From: Craspedostauros australis
Taxonomy: Eukaryota; Bacillariophyta; Bacillariophyceae; Mastogloiales; Achnanthaceae
Reading direction: 5' to 3'
DNA length: 64,000 nucleotides
Assembly (NCBI GenBank): GCA_026770025.1
Contig: JAMXDE010000040.1
Location: 124,001-188,000 of the forward strand
The translations under genes were made by a program, and so were the position numbers. Within the stretch, counting starts at the first letter, position 1; every line of letters starts with the position of its first letter. Positions 18,241 through 27,575 of this stretch are shown here, in pieces. A model generated the notes under the pieces. That model was not told the DNA's origin and did not search any database. It saw only the letters and a program-made list of their open reading frames with translations.

Positions 18241-19911
18241 GAATGGATTGCCTACCACTACCACGTTGCCAACCTCCGGCATCTCATCATCACATCGGAC
18301 CCGAACAGCATGACGAAGCCATCCAAGGTGTTGGATCGATGGCGCGACCGCATGATCATCGATGAATGGGATAGCGGGGACTTCCTGCCGCTCAATTTCG
18401 AAAAGGTCGTGAAAAAACTTGCTACCAACGGCTTGCGTCAAAAGAATGTGGATCTGCAGAATCACAGGACCCGGCAGGCCATGTTCAACATCGAATGCTT
18501 GAGAGATATGCAGGAGCTGAACCGAACGTGGGTCATGATGACGGACACGGACGAGTACCTCGTGCCAAACCCTGTGCTAGAAACGAAGCAAGCCGATGAC
18601 AATTCTTCCTCGATTGAGAGAGACGATGGTGATAATGATGCTGACAATGACAGCAATGAAGACGAGGGAGAGCAGAAGAACAGCGCATCTCCCAAGAACC
18701 TAATCAAGGCACACCGTCCCGGAAAACAGGGCTCGGTCGCCGCGATATTGAATTCCTTGACCATCCCCAATGAGCAATTCCCAAAGCTCGATTCGCCTTG
18801 TATTCCCTTGCACCGCCGGCAATTCACAACCCGCGAAGATCAGCACGCAATGGATATCGAGTCACCGATAGATTACCATCACTTCCAGACCTTGCGTTGG
18901 AGACGGTACGGGCAGCATAGCGAAGAGTATCGGCCTGAGAACTTTGACGTGACTTGCAAACGTCACGTGCGAGTGCCCAACAAGGTCATCATCAACGTTA
19001 AATTCGCGGATCTATGGGACGAGGACAACGAAGGAAATCCGCATCGCCCGCTGTCCGTCTGCACGAGCGAAGTGTATCTGCGTGCGGAGCAAACACCGTT
19101 GATTGTGAATCACTACATGGGAACGAAAGAACAATGGTAAGAGGGGCGACTTCGATTTTCTTTGCGCCATGTTTCCCGCTTTTACTTGTCTGTTTCATCT
19201 GCCATTGTTGTGTATGAGAACGCGGCTATGAATGCATCATGCCATGTTGTGTTCCTTATTGAGCGAACGTTTGAGTTCCAATTTCTTCTTCCTGATCTTG
19301 TCTCACCTTTTGTGAACTGCTTGAAAATCAATGAATTCCTGATCAAATGTGCGGCATTCCTCGTACTCGCACGCCATATCGGGTCACACCTCTTTCGCTT
19401 CCAAACCAATACGATCCGCAGGCTTTACCGCGTCGGTGACAAGCGCGGGCTTGGTTTCCGTTTGGCGCGCTTTTACGATCTCAATGTTCGATCGGGCCAC
19501 TACGTCTCTGAAGACATCAGCAGCTGGTTGACGCAGTTCGTCAAAGATATTGGTGAAGACACGGCCCTCCGTTTGCTGGAGGGCGTCGGCGAGCTGGAGC
19601 CAATTCCAGAACACTATTCGGCACATTTCAAGACAGAGTTCGTGAAGGAGAAACAAGAACAGAAAGGACAGAGGCATCTGATCGCGGCGGAAGGAGAATC
19701 GGTCGGACTTGATGTGGATGAGCCATTCAAGCGCGGCGAGCTCGTTCAGTCGAACTACCATGGTGATGGTTACTGGTTCTTCGCAGAAGTCGTTGACATC
19801 CTCCCAGGTGGACACTACAACCTTATCTACGATGACTGTACCCAGGATCTTGCAGCACCTGAGCATTTGATTCGAAGGCACGGCAGGGCGACGGTTGGAA
19901 TGGAAGACTGA
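17668..19911 (+). CDS. Golgi-type glycosyltransferase (GT92/GT2-like) with C-terminal Tudor/SH3-like module
   Basis: Three exons: 17668-17941, 18242-19136 and 19422-19911; 552 residues. Intron 1 (300 bp, phase 1) rebuilds the family motif DDNHFLIEWIAYHYHV; intron 2 (285 bp) rebuilds TKEQWLYRVGDKRG. The N-terminus (RISTLLYAGLFTTLNVQFFL) is a signal anchor, so this is probably a type II Golgi protein. The catalytic part has VMMTDTDEYLVP, the DxD that binds metal and sugar nucleotide, and late motifs RHVRVPNKVIINV and NHYMGTKEQW typical of GT92/DUF23-like enzymes. The last ~55 residues (ELVQSNYHGDGYWFFAEVVD, YNLIYDDC) resemble a Tudor/agenet/SH3-like barrel, unexpected on a glycosyltransferase. 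Donor and acceptor sugars are unknown. Confidence 0.8.
18201..18240 (+). repeat. (AAC)n microsatellite at an intron 3' end
   Basis: About thirteen AAC units immediately before the acceptor CAG of glycosyltransferase intron 1. They take the place of the usual pyrimidine tract. If the intron were retained they would encode a poly-Thr run. Confidence 0.85.
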
Positions 19912-20141
19912 TTTAAGGAATGTTACGCCCGAGTATGGCGAAGAAAACTGTGTTGAGATTTTGTGTAATCTCATGGAGAGATTCTACCAAAAACCAAGCA
20001 GAGACCGGCAAGAGGATGAAGTATGAAGTTGCTTCCCGCAAAACGGCGGCCCGACGGCCAATGGGGTATCCACCAGCCTCTCACCGTTCTAGCTCGACGT
20101 GAGCGAAGGAAAGGAAAGGATAGGCAAGAGGGCATGGATAT

Positions 20142-23003
20142 TCACCGCGGCGTCGACGCCTCTTCTTGTGTCTCCGTAACTCCTGCTGATGCCAACGCCT
20201 CGGTGGCTTGTTGCATCGCTGACGATAACACCGGCGATGGCTGGGCTTGTACCTCAGTCGTCTTCTCATCGTCATCACCTGCGCACTCCAAACATATCTC
20301 GGCGGGGTCCAAGCTGATGCAGTCAGTGGACGGTGATATCTGGAATGCGCAATCGCAATAGAATCGCGCCAATCCACCCAGGAAGGTGGTATGGGTTCCA
20401 TGGCACCGTTGCCGGCAGGTGCTGCAAATGCCACGGTTGCAAGCGGGGACCAGGTCGCATTCGAGGCAGTGGTATATCCGTTGCAATGGAACGCCAAGCT
20501 CTTGCGTCAATCGTTGCGAGTAGTATCGCACGGAGCAGCAGTTCGGATGAAGCGGATCCGGAGGACTGTTGATGGCCAAAGTGTTTCCCGTAGTTGTATA
20601 ATAGGAAGAGCTATCCGAAGACGAGACACTGGGGCGCCTGACCTTGATGGCGGACGATATCCGTCGCTTGTTGAGGTATCGCAGGATGCCCGTACTTCTG
20701 TTCACATCTGCGTCTTCGTTTGTATTTGCATTCATGCTTGCTGAAGCACCGTGGGCACCACCGAGCATCCGCGACGAAAGCGTTCCGTCGATGTCACGCG
20801 CGTCCAAATCCACCAAGTGCGGCAGATGACTGGCGGTTGATGCCAAGGCCTGGGGTGTGATGTTGCTGCAGTTGTTTACAAACAGCACCACCAATGAATC
20901 CAATGCCGCGATGGCATGGATGGAGACGTCTGTCAACGATGATAGGTATGAAAGCTTCAACGATGTGATCCTGGAGCTCGTCAGTTTGCGCCGCTTCTTG
21001 CCACCCAAGTCCCAGCACGATCCTCGTATCTGGCACAAGAAGGTGATTGCATCATCGGTGATGCGAAAACATGCCGAAAAGTCGCAATCGGCAAGATACC
21101 GACAATGCGTGGCCAAAGCGCAGACGGCATCATCGCCGATGTGAAGCGCTCGGAACTCCACGCACGTCAACGTCTCGGCGCAGGTCATGGCCAGCACCTG
21201 AACATCTGCGTCGGAAACGTTCTCGCATCCGTTGAGATGGACCTCTCGCAAGGAACCACCGATCGCAAAATAGGACAGCGCGCCCTCGGCGAAACCGATC
21301 CTCGGCGATCCCAGGTTGTTGCAATCCAAAGACTTGATGTTGGTATGCCGGATCCGAAGTCGGCGGGCCATGCTCTGCAATGCTTCCAGCTGGGACTGTC
21401 CCTGCTGCTGGCCTTGTTGCCGTTGGGCGCTGTATTGGCGCCTGCGATTGGGCGGTTCCTGTTGTTGTGGTGGATGTTGCTGTGCATGATGCTGTGCATG
21501 ATGCTGTGCATGATGAGGATGTTGCTGCATCAACTGCTCGATGGATGAATGGAGTTGTCGTGTGGTCTCATTCCCAACGGTGACCAGTGAGCAGAATGCC
21601 AATGACAGCGTTTCTATCTTGGATGGCAAACGCCGCATCAGAGACACATCCTCGTGCATGTTCCTGAGACGGTTGAGACAGGAAAGGTCCACATGCACCA
21701 AGCATTTGAGATGATCGAGGAGGTTATGGACGGCACGGTTGGAGACCGTGGAACAGCTGCCGAGGAAGATGCCCTGCATTTTGTGAAAGCGGCTGTTGGC
21801 TGCAATGGCATCCAGCACATCGCCATTGACCTTGCGACAGCCCTGCAGATTCAAGTGCAGCAGCCCGACGCCGTCGTAATGTTGAAAGGCTGCGACCAAC
21901 ATGCCGTTGTCTATGCGCGAGCACCCGCTGAGGCTCAAGTACTTGAGCGAGCGCATGCAAGTCCGCAGGATGCGGACGTCGTCGCTGATGTTGGGAAGCG
22001 CGATGGCGTTCGCATCAGGATCATGCTGCGTGCTTGCGTTTGCGTTTGCGCCGATACCTGCGGTGCTTTCATTCTCGCTTGTCTCACCATTGTTCCTGTT
22101 GTTACCATTGGCCTCGTCGCTATCGTTGTCGTTGTCGTCATCGTCGCCGGTAATTTGACTGAGCCGTTTGATGTGCTTGAGGCCAGAGCACTCCAGAGAT
22201 CTGAGTTCCGATCTTTCATGGATGAATCCCAGAAGGTTGCGAACAGCTGATGCCTGTTCATCACCCACATCGCGCTGCCGCTGGTTCGGATTTGGAGGTG
22301 TCCGTGTCGAAGGCAGCGTCTGCAGAAAGCTCAGATGCAGCGTCTTGGAGGCATTCAGGGCAAATCGGATGGACTTGTGAAACACCTTGTGGCTCCAGCT
22401 CCCGTTGTTCCCATCTTCCACTTGCGGATCTACCCCTAGTACTGATGCTGATCGTCGTGAAGATCCCGATGCGGTTGTGATCTGTGCGAGCCGGAGGATT
22501 GTGACGACGTCGCAGTACATGATCACGTTGGCAAAGAGCGACGGATTCAAGATCGACGGGAGTGATGCGCGTTGATCGAGTGGCAGCGGCACCATCGTAT
22601 TTATGTGAGAATTGATGGAAGGGTGCGCGACAGCATGACGCTCCACAACAACATCTTCACGCGCATCGGAAGCCAAATTGATGCCAATGCTGTTCTGGTC
22701 TGTCGCGCGCTTTTTGTTGCTTCTGTCCACGCTGTTGGAATCATGGCCCTGGTGGGCGATCACACGTTGTTGTGGATCATCGGTAGTCGTACAGATACTA
22801 CTGCAGGCAGTACCACCACGCTCTGGCTCCGCCTCAATTTTCTCTCTTATTCTTTTCTCCGATCTTGCTGCTCCCTTATCTCCACCATCGTCGCTACCAT
22901 TTCCATCACCGCCATCATGATGGATGTGCGGTGGTGGATGATCAGCGTTGTCCGTCATCTGCTCCTCCACTACTACTCGTCCTTCGGTGTGGCGTGCAGC
23001 CAT
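20142..23003 (-). CDS. F-box/LRR protein with C-terminal UBR-type zinc finger
   Basis: A single-exon frame of 953 residues from the ATG at 23003. A possible F-box (LPSILNPSLFANVIMYCDVV..., about 150-230) precedes AMN1/FBXL-type leucine-rich repeats with the Cys-containing signature (LKYLSLSGCSRIDNGML, LLHLNLQGCRKVNGDVLDAI, REVHLNGCENVSDADVQVLA; about 320-750). Low-complexity inserts interrupt it, among them QHHA repeats and an acidic DDDNDND run. Near residues 820-890 lies YHCLECDLVPACNRGICSTC, then RCHGTHTTF and FYCDCAF, the Cys/His pattern of a UBR box that binds N-degrons. FBXL proteins serve as substrate receptors of SCF ubiquitin ligases, so this looks like a receptor with a second degron-reading module. 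The LRR call is firm, the UBR-box strong and the F-box weak. Confidence 0.8.
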   Translation of the reverse strand: MAARHTEGRVVVEEQMTDNADHPPPHIHHDGGDGNGSDDGGDKGAARSEKRIREKIEAEPERGGTACSSICTTTDDPQQRVIAHQGHDSNSVDRSNKKRATDQNSIGINLASDAREDVVVERHAVAHPSINSHINTMVPLPLDQRASLPSILNPSLFANVIMYCDVVTILRLAQITTASGSSRRSASVLGVDPQVEDGNNGSWSHKVFHKSIRFALNASKTLHLSFLQTLPSTRTPPNPNQRQRDVGDEQASAVRNLLGFIHERSELRSLECSGLKHIKRLSQITGDDDDNDNDSDEANGNNRNNGETSENESTAGIGANANASTQHDPDANAIALPNISDDVRILRTCMRSLKYLSLSGCSRIDNGMLVAAFQHYDGVGLLHLNLQGCRKVNGDVLDAIAANSRFHKMQGIFLGSCSTVSNRAVHNLLDHLKCLVHVDLSCLNRLRNMHEDVSLMRRLPSKIETLSLAFCSLVTVGNETTRQLHSSIEQLMQQHPHHAQHHAQHHAQQHPPQQQEPPNRRRQYSAQRQQGQQQGQSQLEALQSMARRLRIRHTNIKSLDCNNLGSPRIGFAEGALSYFAIGGSLREVHLNGCENVSDADVQVLAMTCAETLTCVEFRALHIGDDAVCALATHCRYLADCDFSACFRITDDAITFLCQIRGSCWDLGGKKRRKLTSSRITSLKLSYLSSLTDVSIHAIAALDSLVVLFVNNCSNITPQALASTASHLPHLVDLDARDIDGTLSSRMLGGAHGASASMNANTNEDADVNRSTGILRYLNKRRISSAIKVRRPSVSSSDSSSYYTTTGNTLAINSPPDPLHPNCCSVRYYSQRLTQELGVPLQRIYHCLECDLVPACNRGICSTCRQRCHGTHTTFLGGLARFYCDCAFQISPSTDCISLDPAEICLECAGDDDEKTTEVQAQPSPVLSSAMQQATEALASAGVTETQEEASTPR
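21478..21513 (-). repeat. 12-bp coding repeat, three perfect copies
   Basis: Three identical 12-base units coding for a QHHA repeat inside the F-box/LRR protein, in a Gln/His/Pro-rich linker between LRR blocks. Confidence 0.9.
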
Positions 23004-23597
23004 CACCACACAAAAAACCGTTCTTGGAGGAATCAATCATGGACCACCAGAAAAGTGACGACAACAAGGGCTTTTCATCGCCTCGTTTATCGTTATCGCT
23101 CGTCAGACATTTTGGGCAGCGGTTCGCACACAAACAGCGCTTGCCGAAGCGCGACATTTCAACACGGTGCGACACGCGAATGCTTGGTTGTTCCCGTTTT
23201 TCTGCTCAACCATGATTCATTCGATTTGAACGCCCACGAACGAATCATGTTCGTGAATTAGTCGATTGATTCGATCACAATATGCAAGGTGTCTCTTGCC
23301 ACCGACAAGATGGCAACAGTTCCACGACGACAAAACACGCTCACTCGCCAATCAAATTCGTCGCACAAGAGAGACACGTCCAACAGGAGCACATGCCATG
23401 TGGTTGGCGGAGCTGGGTTGACATCATCTGTCATACTCGTGCTCGCGCTCGTACATCACCATCCACATGCTTCGTCGGAGGCACAACCATGAAGCGGTCG
23501 CTGGAGAGAGTGAGAGAGAGCAACTGGTGCGAGCAGGAGTGCAAGGGAGGAGGACGAGTGGACAAGACGACCTGCTGACAACTGACAGAGAAGGAGG
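23004..23597. promoter_or_regulatory. divergent promoter region, F-box/LRR gene / DnaJ gene
   Basis: About 590 bases between two start codons pointing away from each other. A GA-rich tract (around 23500-23560) lies just before the DnaJ start. No gene is visible. Confidence 0.4.
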
Positions 23598-25520
23598 ATG
23601 GATCATCTCAACAGCCAGAGCAAGTGCCAGAGCAAGTGCCAGAGCAAGCGGAGACGGAGATCGCGGCACCGACCTTCGTGCGCAAATGGTGCTGCTTTGC
23701 ATCTGCTCTTCGTGCTGATACTCATGTCGTGTGCGCCGATGGCGCTGTCGCAGAACCAGCAACCGGAAGATGGATGTCCGGGATCGGAATCGACCATCGC
23801 CAACGCCAAGTACGACTTCGAAACGTGGAACTACTATGAGATACTGGGGTTGGAATCACCGCCCAGTTCCAAGTCGTCATCATCTCGCCAGCAGAATCGC
23901 AGGCAGCGCAAGTCGATAGAGCTCAGGGATATCAAGCGCGCCTTCCGCAGCCAGAGCCAGCTGCACCATCCCGACAAGCGCAACAGCACGACCACCACCA
24001 CCATGGAGGAAAGCAATGCGCGCTTTGCCAAGATCGCCGAGGCGTACGAAGTCCTCAAGGATCCCAGCCGCAAGCCGGACTACGATGAGTTTCTGAGCTA
24101 CTGCGAAAGCAAGATACGGACGGAGTCCTTCGCCAACAAGTTCACGTCCTTCATTCAACAATTCTCGACGGATCCGAAGCAGGTGTTCGAGGAGTTCTTC
24201 TTTGGCACGGATGAAGACCATTTCGGCGAAGACGAAGCATCGTCGAAACCATCATCTCGGAATGGCGACGACGACGATGATGATGATGATGATGGTCCGG
24301 GTGGGTTCGATCAAAGGTCCTACCCCAACTACAGCGGCACCACCGGACAGCAGCCGTCGGAGCCAGTGCGGTCGTATGAATCACAAGAGGTCATGTATGA
24401 CCGGCTGACTGGCCAGGAATACGTGCGTTTGTTGCAAACGGATGAATACGCCAAAGACCGCCGTGGTTGCTTTCGTTATCGAACGATCGCTCAGGAGTTC
24501 AAGTCTAAATGGGACAAGTCGAGAGAGAACAACGTGCTGGAGCCAATCACCGACGTCTACCTCTTGGACGAAGGTTTCCGATGCCAGGCACGGCCAGATC
24601 GGATGGGACGGGACTCCGGCTCACAGGGTGGCAGCCAATTCCAAAGGGGCAAGCGGCAACGGAGAGGGACAGATTCGATATATCCCGGTGATTTACTCAC
24701 GCACGGTCCTGACAAGCTGCTCACATCCGTCAACGGCCGCTACACCGCTGGCCTCAGCGAGCACTGCGAACTGCTCATCACATCGGAGAATTCCATCTGG
24801 AATGACCGTGGCGAGAATATCGTGTGGCATTCCAACACCTACGTGCCGCAAAGCAAATGCTTCCTCGCGTTCCATCAGGAGCACCCGTCCCATCTCGTCC
24901 TGGTGCTCGGCACGCCCGATCGCCCGCGCCAGATACTGTGGTACTCGGAGAGCGTGCGCACCGAGAATGAGAACGCTCACTTCTACACGCGCCTTGATAA
25001 TGACGGTGCGTTGACGGTGTACCAGCTTCGGCTGATACCGCTCGATCAGACTCCCAAACAGCAACCCAAATGGGTGGCATCCATCGGCCATTGGTTCGCC
25101 ATCGGCACGCCCGAGACAAAGGCGGCACTCGTCTGGATGATGACGCGCAATTGGTTGGCCGATGTCATCTTCAAGTGGGATTACCATTCCGTCCCCAACT
25201 ACGTTGCCATCAGCAGGTGCATCTCCACCACGAGTCCCTTGGGTTGCAACCGTGCCGCGCGTCGCATGTACCAGCTGGGACGCGATTGCATGTATGTCGG
25301 TCGGCAGATCCTGTTCACCCTGGACAAGCTGGTGGACAAGGCGTTGGCGATGTTTGATAGTGAGGATGATGATTTGTTGGATCTGTTGCAACGGCGGCTT
25401 GGTCAGGTAGGCGCAAAGGTGGAAGTCGCGGGACGTTTCATACTGAAGCACGTCGGCAACATCGTGGAAGACCTTCACTCCAGATGGCATGCCATGCGGT
25501 TGGAGCGAGAATGGTATTGA
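23598..25520 (+). CDS. secretory-pathway DnaJ (J-domain) protein with bulb-lectin-like domain
   Basis: A 640-residue single-exon protein. After a basic N-terminus comes a hydrophobic signal or anchor (LHLLFVLILMSCAPMALS), so it enters the ER. The J domain spans about 75-165 (WNYYEILGLE, the essential HPD in LHHPDKR, FAKIAEAYEVLKDPSRKPDY) with a Ser/Arg-rich insert between helices I and II. A D-rich run follows. Residues about 355-480 show the three-part pattern of a B-type (mannose-binding bulb) lectin: GDLLTHGPDKLLTSVNGRYT, IVWHSNTYV, ILWYSES, LDNDGALTVYQL. The C-terminal 150 residues are helical and unassigned. J proteins recruit HSP70 (BiP in the ER), so a lectin arm suggests a chaperone for glycoproteins. 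The J domain is certain; the lectin is a fold-level match. Confidence 0.83.
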   Translation: MDHLNSQSKCQSKCQSKRRRRSRHRPSCANGAALHLLFVLILMSCAPMALSQNQQPEDGCPGSESTIANAKYDFETWNYYEILGLESPPSSKSSSSRQQNRRQRKSIELRDIKRAFRSQSQLHHPDKRNSTTTTTMEESNARFAKIAEAYEVLKDPSRKPDYDEFLSYCESKIRTESFANKFTSFIQQFSTDPKQVFEEFFFGTDEDHFGEDEASSKPSSRNGDDDDDDDDDGPGGFDQRSYPNYSGTTGQQPSEPVRSYESQEVMYDRLTGQEYVRLLQTDEYAKDRRGCFRYRTIAQEFKSKWDKSRENNVLEPITDVYLLDEGFRCQARPDRMGRDSGSQGGSQFQRGKRQRRGTDSIYPGDLLTHGPDKLLTSVNGRYTAGLSEHCELLITSENSIWNDRGENIVWHSNTYVPQSKCFLAFHQEHPSHLVLVLGTPDRPRQILWYSESVRTENENAHFYTRLDNDGALTVYQLRLIPLDQTPKQQPKWVASIGHWFAIGTPETKAALVWMMTRNWLADVIFKWDYHSVPNYVAISRCISTTSPLGCNRAARRMYQLGRDCMYVGRQILFTLDKLVDKALAMFDSEDDDLLDLLQRRLGQVGAKVEVAGRFILKHVGNIVEDLHSRWHAMRLEREWY

Positions 25521-25934
25521 CGGAATTGGAGCAAGAGTGGGAGAGTCAGCGAATTGCGAAGCCGTCGGTTCACATCGCGAACAATGAATCGGTGAGATGA
25601 CGAACTATCTTTTCCACCCATGGTGTGGGTGAGGGCATTGGTTGTCGAGGAGAGTCATCTGCGTGGATGGTACTCAACTTGTATGTGCAATCCTGCCAGG
25701 ATAGATTTGTCACCTTGCTTCAACGTAGTCGTACAGTTCAGAATAAATCCAAGCAATGTGCAGGGAAGAACAACGAAGCAATCCATACCACGACCACATG
25801 GGAGCGATATGCGGATACTGTCGACAAGTAGACGGTTTTAAGCTACTTTTTGCATTGACTCCTCTCCAGAGCTTATCAGGAGTTCGGTGCAAAGGTCGTC
25901 CAATGAATTTGAAAGTGGAAGCAGCCTGTTGGTT
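25521..25934. other. convergent intergenic region, DnaJ gene / HisIE gene
   Basis: About 410 bases between two stop codons. An AATAAA at 25742-25747 on the plus strand could serve as a polyadenylation signal for the DnaJ gene. No gene is seen. Confidence 0.4.
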
Positions 25935-27575
25935 TTATGCGTCCTTGTTCAAGATTGCGTCTCCAGCTGCGATGCGGAATGCCTTGGAATCGCCCTTCCT
26001 CCTTGTAACCTTGCGCGTGCGTCTGTCGAGTTCGGCGACGGCATCATCGATGCTCACACCAGCCTTGACGGCCCGGACCATGGCGAAGTAGAGCACGTCG
26101 GCCAGTTCACCAGCAACGTCACTTGGTTCGGTCGCCTCGGACAGTTCCTGGGCTTCCTCGACGAGCTTATCCCGCAGCAATTCGCTGTCGTCAAAGAGAC
26201 GTTTCGTGTAGGATCCTTCCGGTGCCGACACGAGCCGTTCCTGCAGGGTCTGTTCGAGGTGGCGCAACCCGGTTGGCTCACCCCAGCACGTGAGGGTGTG
26301 CAAATGACAAAAGGCAGCGACGTCATCTCCTCGCTGCGTGACGGTGAATCGCAAGGCATCGCCGTCGCAATCCACATCGAGACGGTGGAGAGTTTGGAAA
26401 TGTCCCGACGTGTCGCCCTTCCTCCACAACGAGTTGCGCGATCGGGAGTAGTAGACTCCTCTGCCGCATTCCAGCGCTGCGACGACGGATTCCTGCGATT
26501 GCAAAAGCGTGTGCACGTGGATATGGTAGGTAGTGGCGGTATCGACAGTGGCAGCGTGAGTTGGAGATGCGTTGATGGAGAGAAACCATGGATGAGAAAT
26601 GCGGCGTAGTGATCCTGTGATGGCTTCTGCGTTGATAGCCAAAAACATGAAGGACACAAGAATTGTCTGCAAACACGGTCGTCGTGCCTTTTTGTTGAAA
26701 GAAGGTGGGAGCTTCCTTGGGACGTAGAGACGCGGAGTGCACACCGCCCACATTGCACATCATCGACTCACCTTGGAAGAGTACACCAACCCCAGGGCCT
26801 CACCAGCGCGCGTGCAAACGACCGTGGTGTACAATCCATCTTCACGGTCTGTCCTCATGCAGGCAGCGTAGCAGAGACCCAGCTGCGTCGCATTTGGATC
26901 GACAAGCGCGATCGCTCCCTTGCCGTCCTTGCAGAGCTTGGATGTAGCAGCCACAAATGCTGTGATGGTCTCAAAGTCGCCATCGACCGCGATTTGAAAC
27001 ACTGCCATGTCCTTCTTCTCTGGAAGCATGGCCAGCACTGCCTCCACCTTGTCAGTGGACAGCTCCGAAAGACTGACGCTGATGGTGCCCGCCAGCTTCA
27101 GAGCCTCCGCCACAGCAGCAGCCTCCGGAACGGCATCGAACTGAGCAACGATGCGTTCCCGCGGCACCTTGGCACAGTCCATGGCTTCGAGGTTGGCGCC
27201 GTCCAGAACGATGGCGAAGCATCCCGCATCCAGCATGCAGGCCGCGATGCAACCATCCGTCTCCAGCACATCCTTCGCCGCCAGGACAGCCTCCACCTGC
27301 ACGATGCTGACATCCAGCTTCAACGTCTCTCGCAAGTACGCCGATGCCATCGCCACGCCTTGCTTCATGTATTTCTTCTTGAGCTTCTTCTGCGCCTCGT
27401 CGTCCTTGGCTTGCAGCGCGGCCACGGCCTGTTCCTTGTTCTTGGCGATGATGGCATCAAAGTCTTGCGCAGATGGGACGATGCGACATCGTCCGACGGC
27501 TGCCAATGCGGCCGCCTTGTTGTCTGCGTCGACGGGGATCTTGTCCACGAAGGATGGGAATGGGAGGGACGTCAT
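25935..27575 (-). CDS. hisIE: phosphoribosyl-AMP cyclohydrolase / phosphoribosyl-ATP pyrophosphatase with HIS4-type N-terminus
   Basis: Catalyses steps 2 and 3 of histidine synthesis (EC 3.6.1.31 and 3.5.4.19). Two exons: 27575-26772 and 26492-25935, with a 279-bp phase-0 intron (gtgagt...tcgcag); 453 residues. The splice joins EALGLVYSSK to ESVVAALECGRGVYYSRSR, as in yeast His4 (LGLVYSSK...GRGVYYSRSR). Residues 1-265 match the non-catalytic N-terminal region of fungal HIS4 (GLYTTVVCTRAGEALG). HisI follows (SRSRNSLWRKGDTSG, the metal-binding DVDCDGDAL, AFCHLHTLTCW), then HisE (GSYTKRLFDDSELL, KLVEEAQELSEA, GELADVLYFAMV, KVTRRKGDSK). The frame stops after HisE; the histidinol dehydrogenase part of HIS4 is absent here. 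No plastid presequence is evident. Confidence 0.92.

Noticed and set aside
18140-18241. Poly-Thr segment as part of the glycosyltransferase
   Set aside because: GT-AG removal of 17942-18241 restores the conserved DDNHFLIEWIAYH motif, so this is intron.
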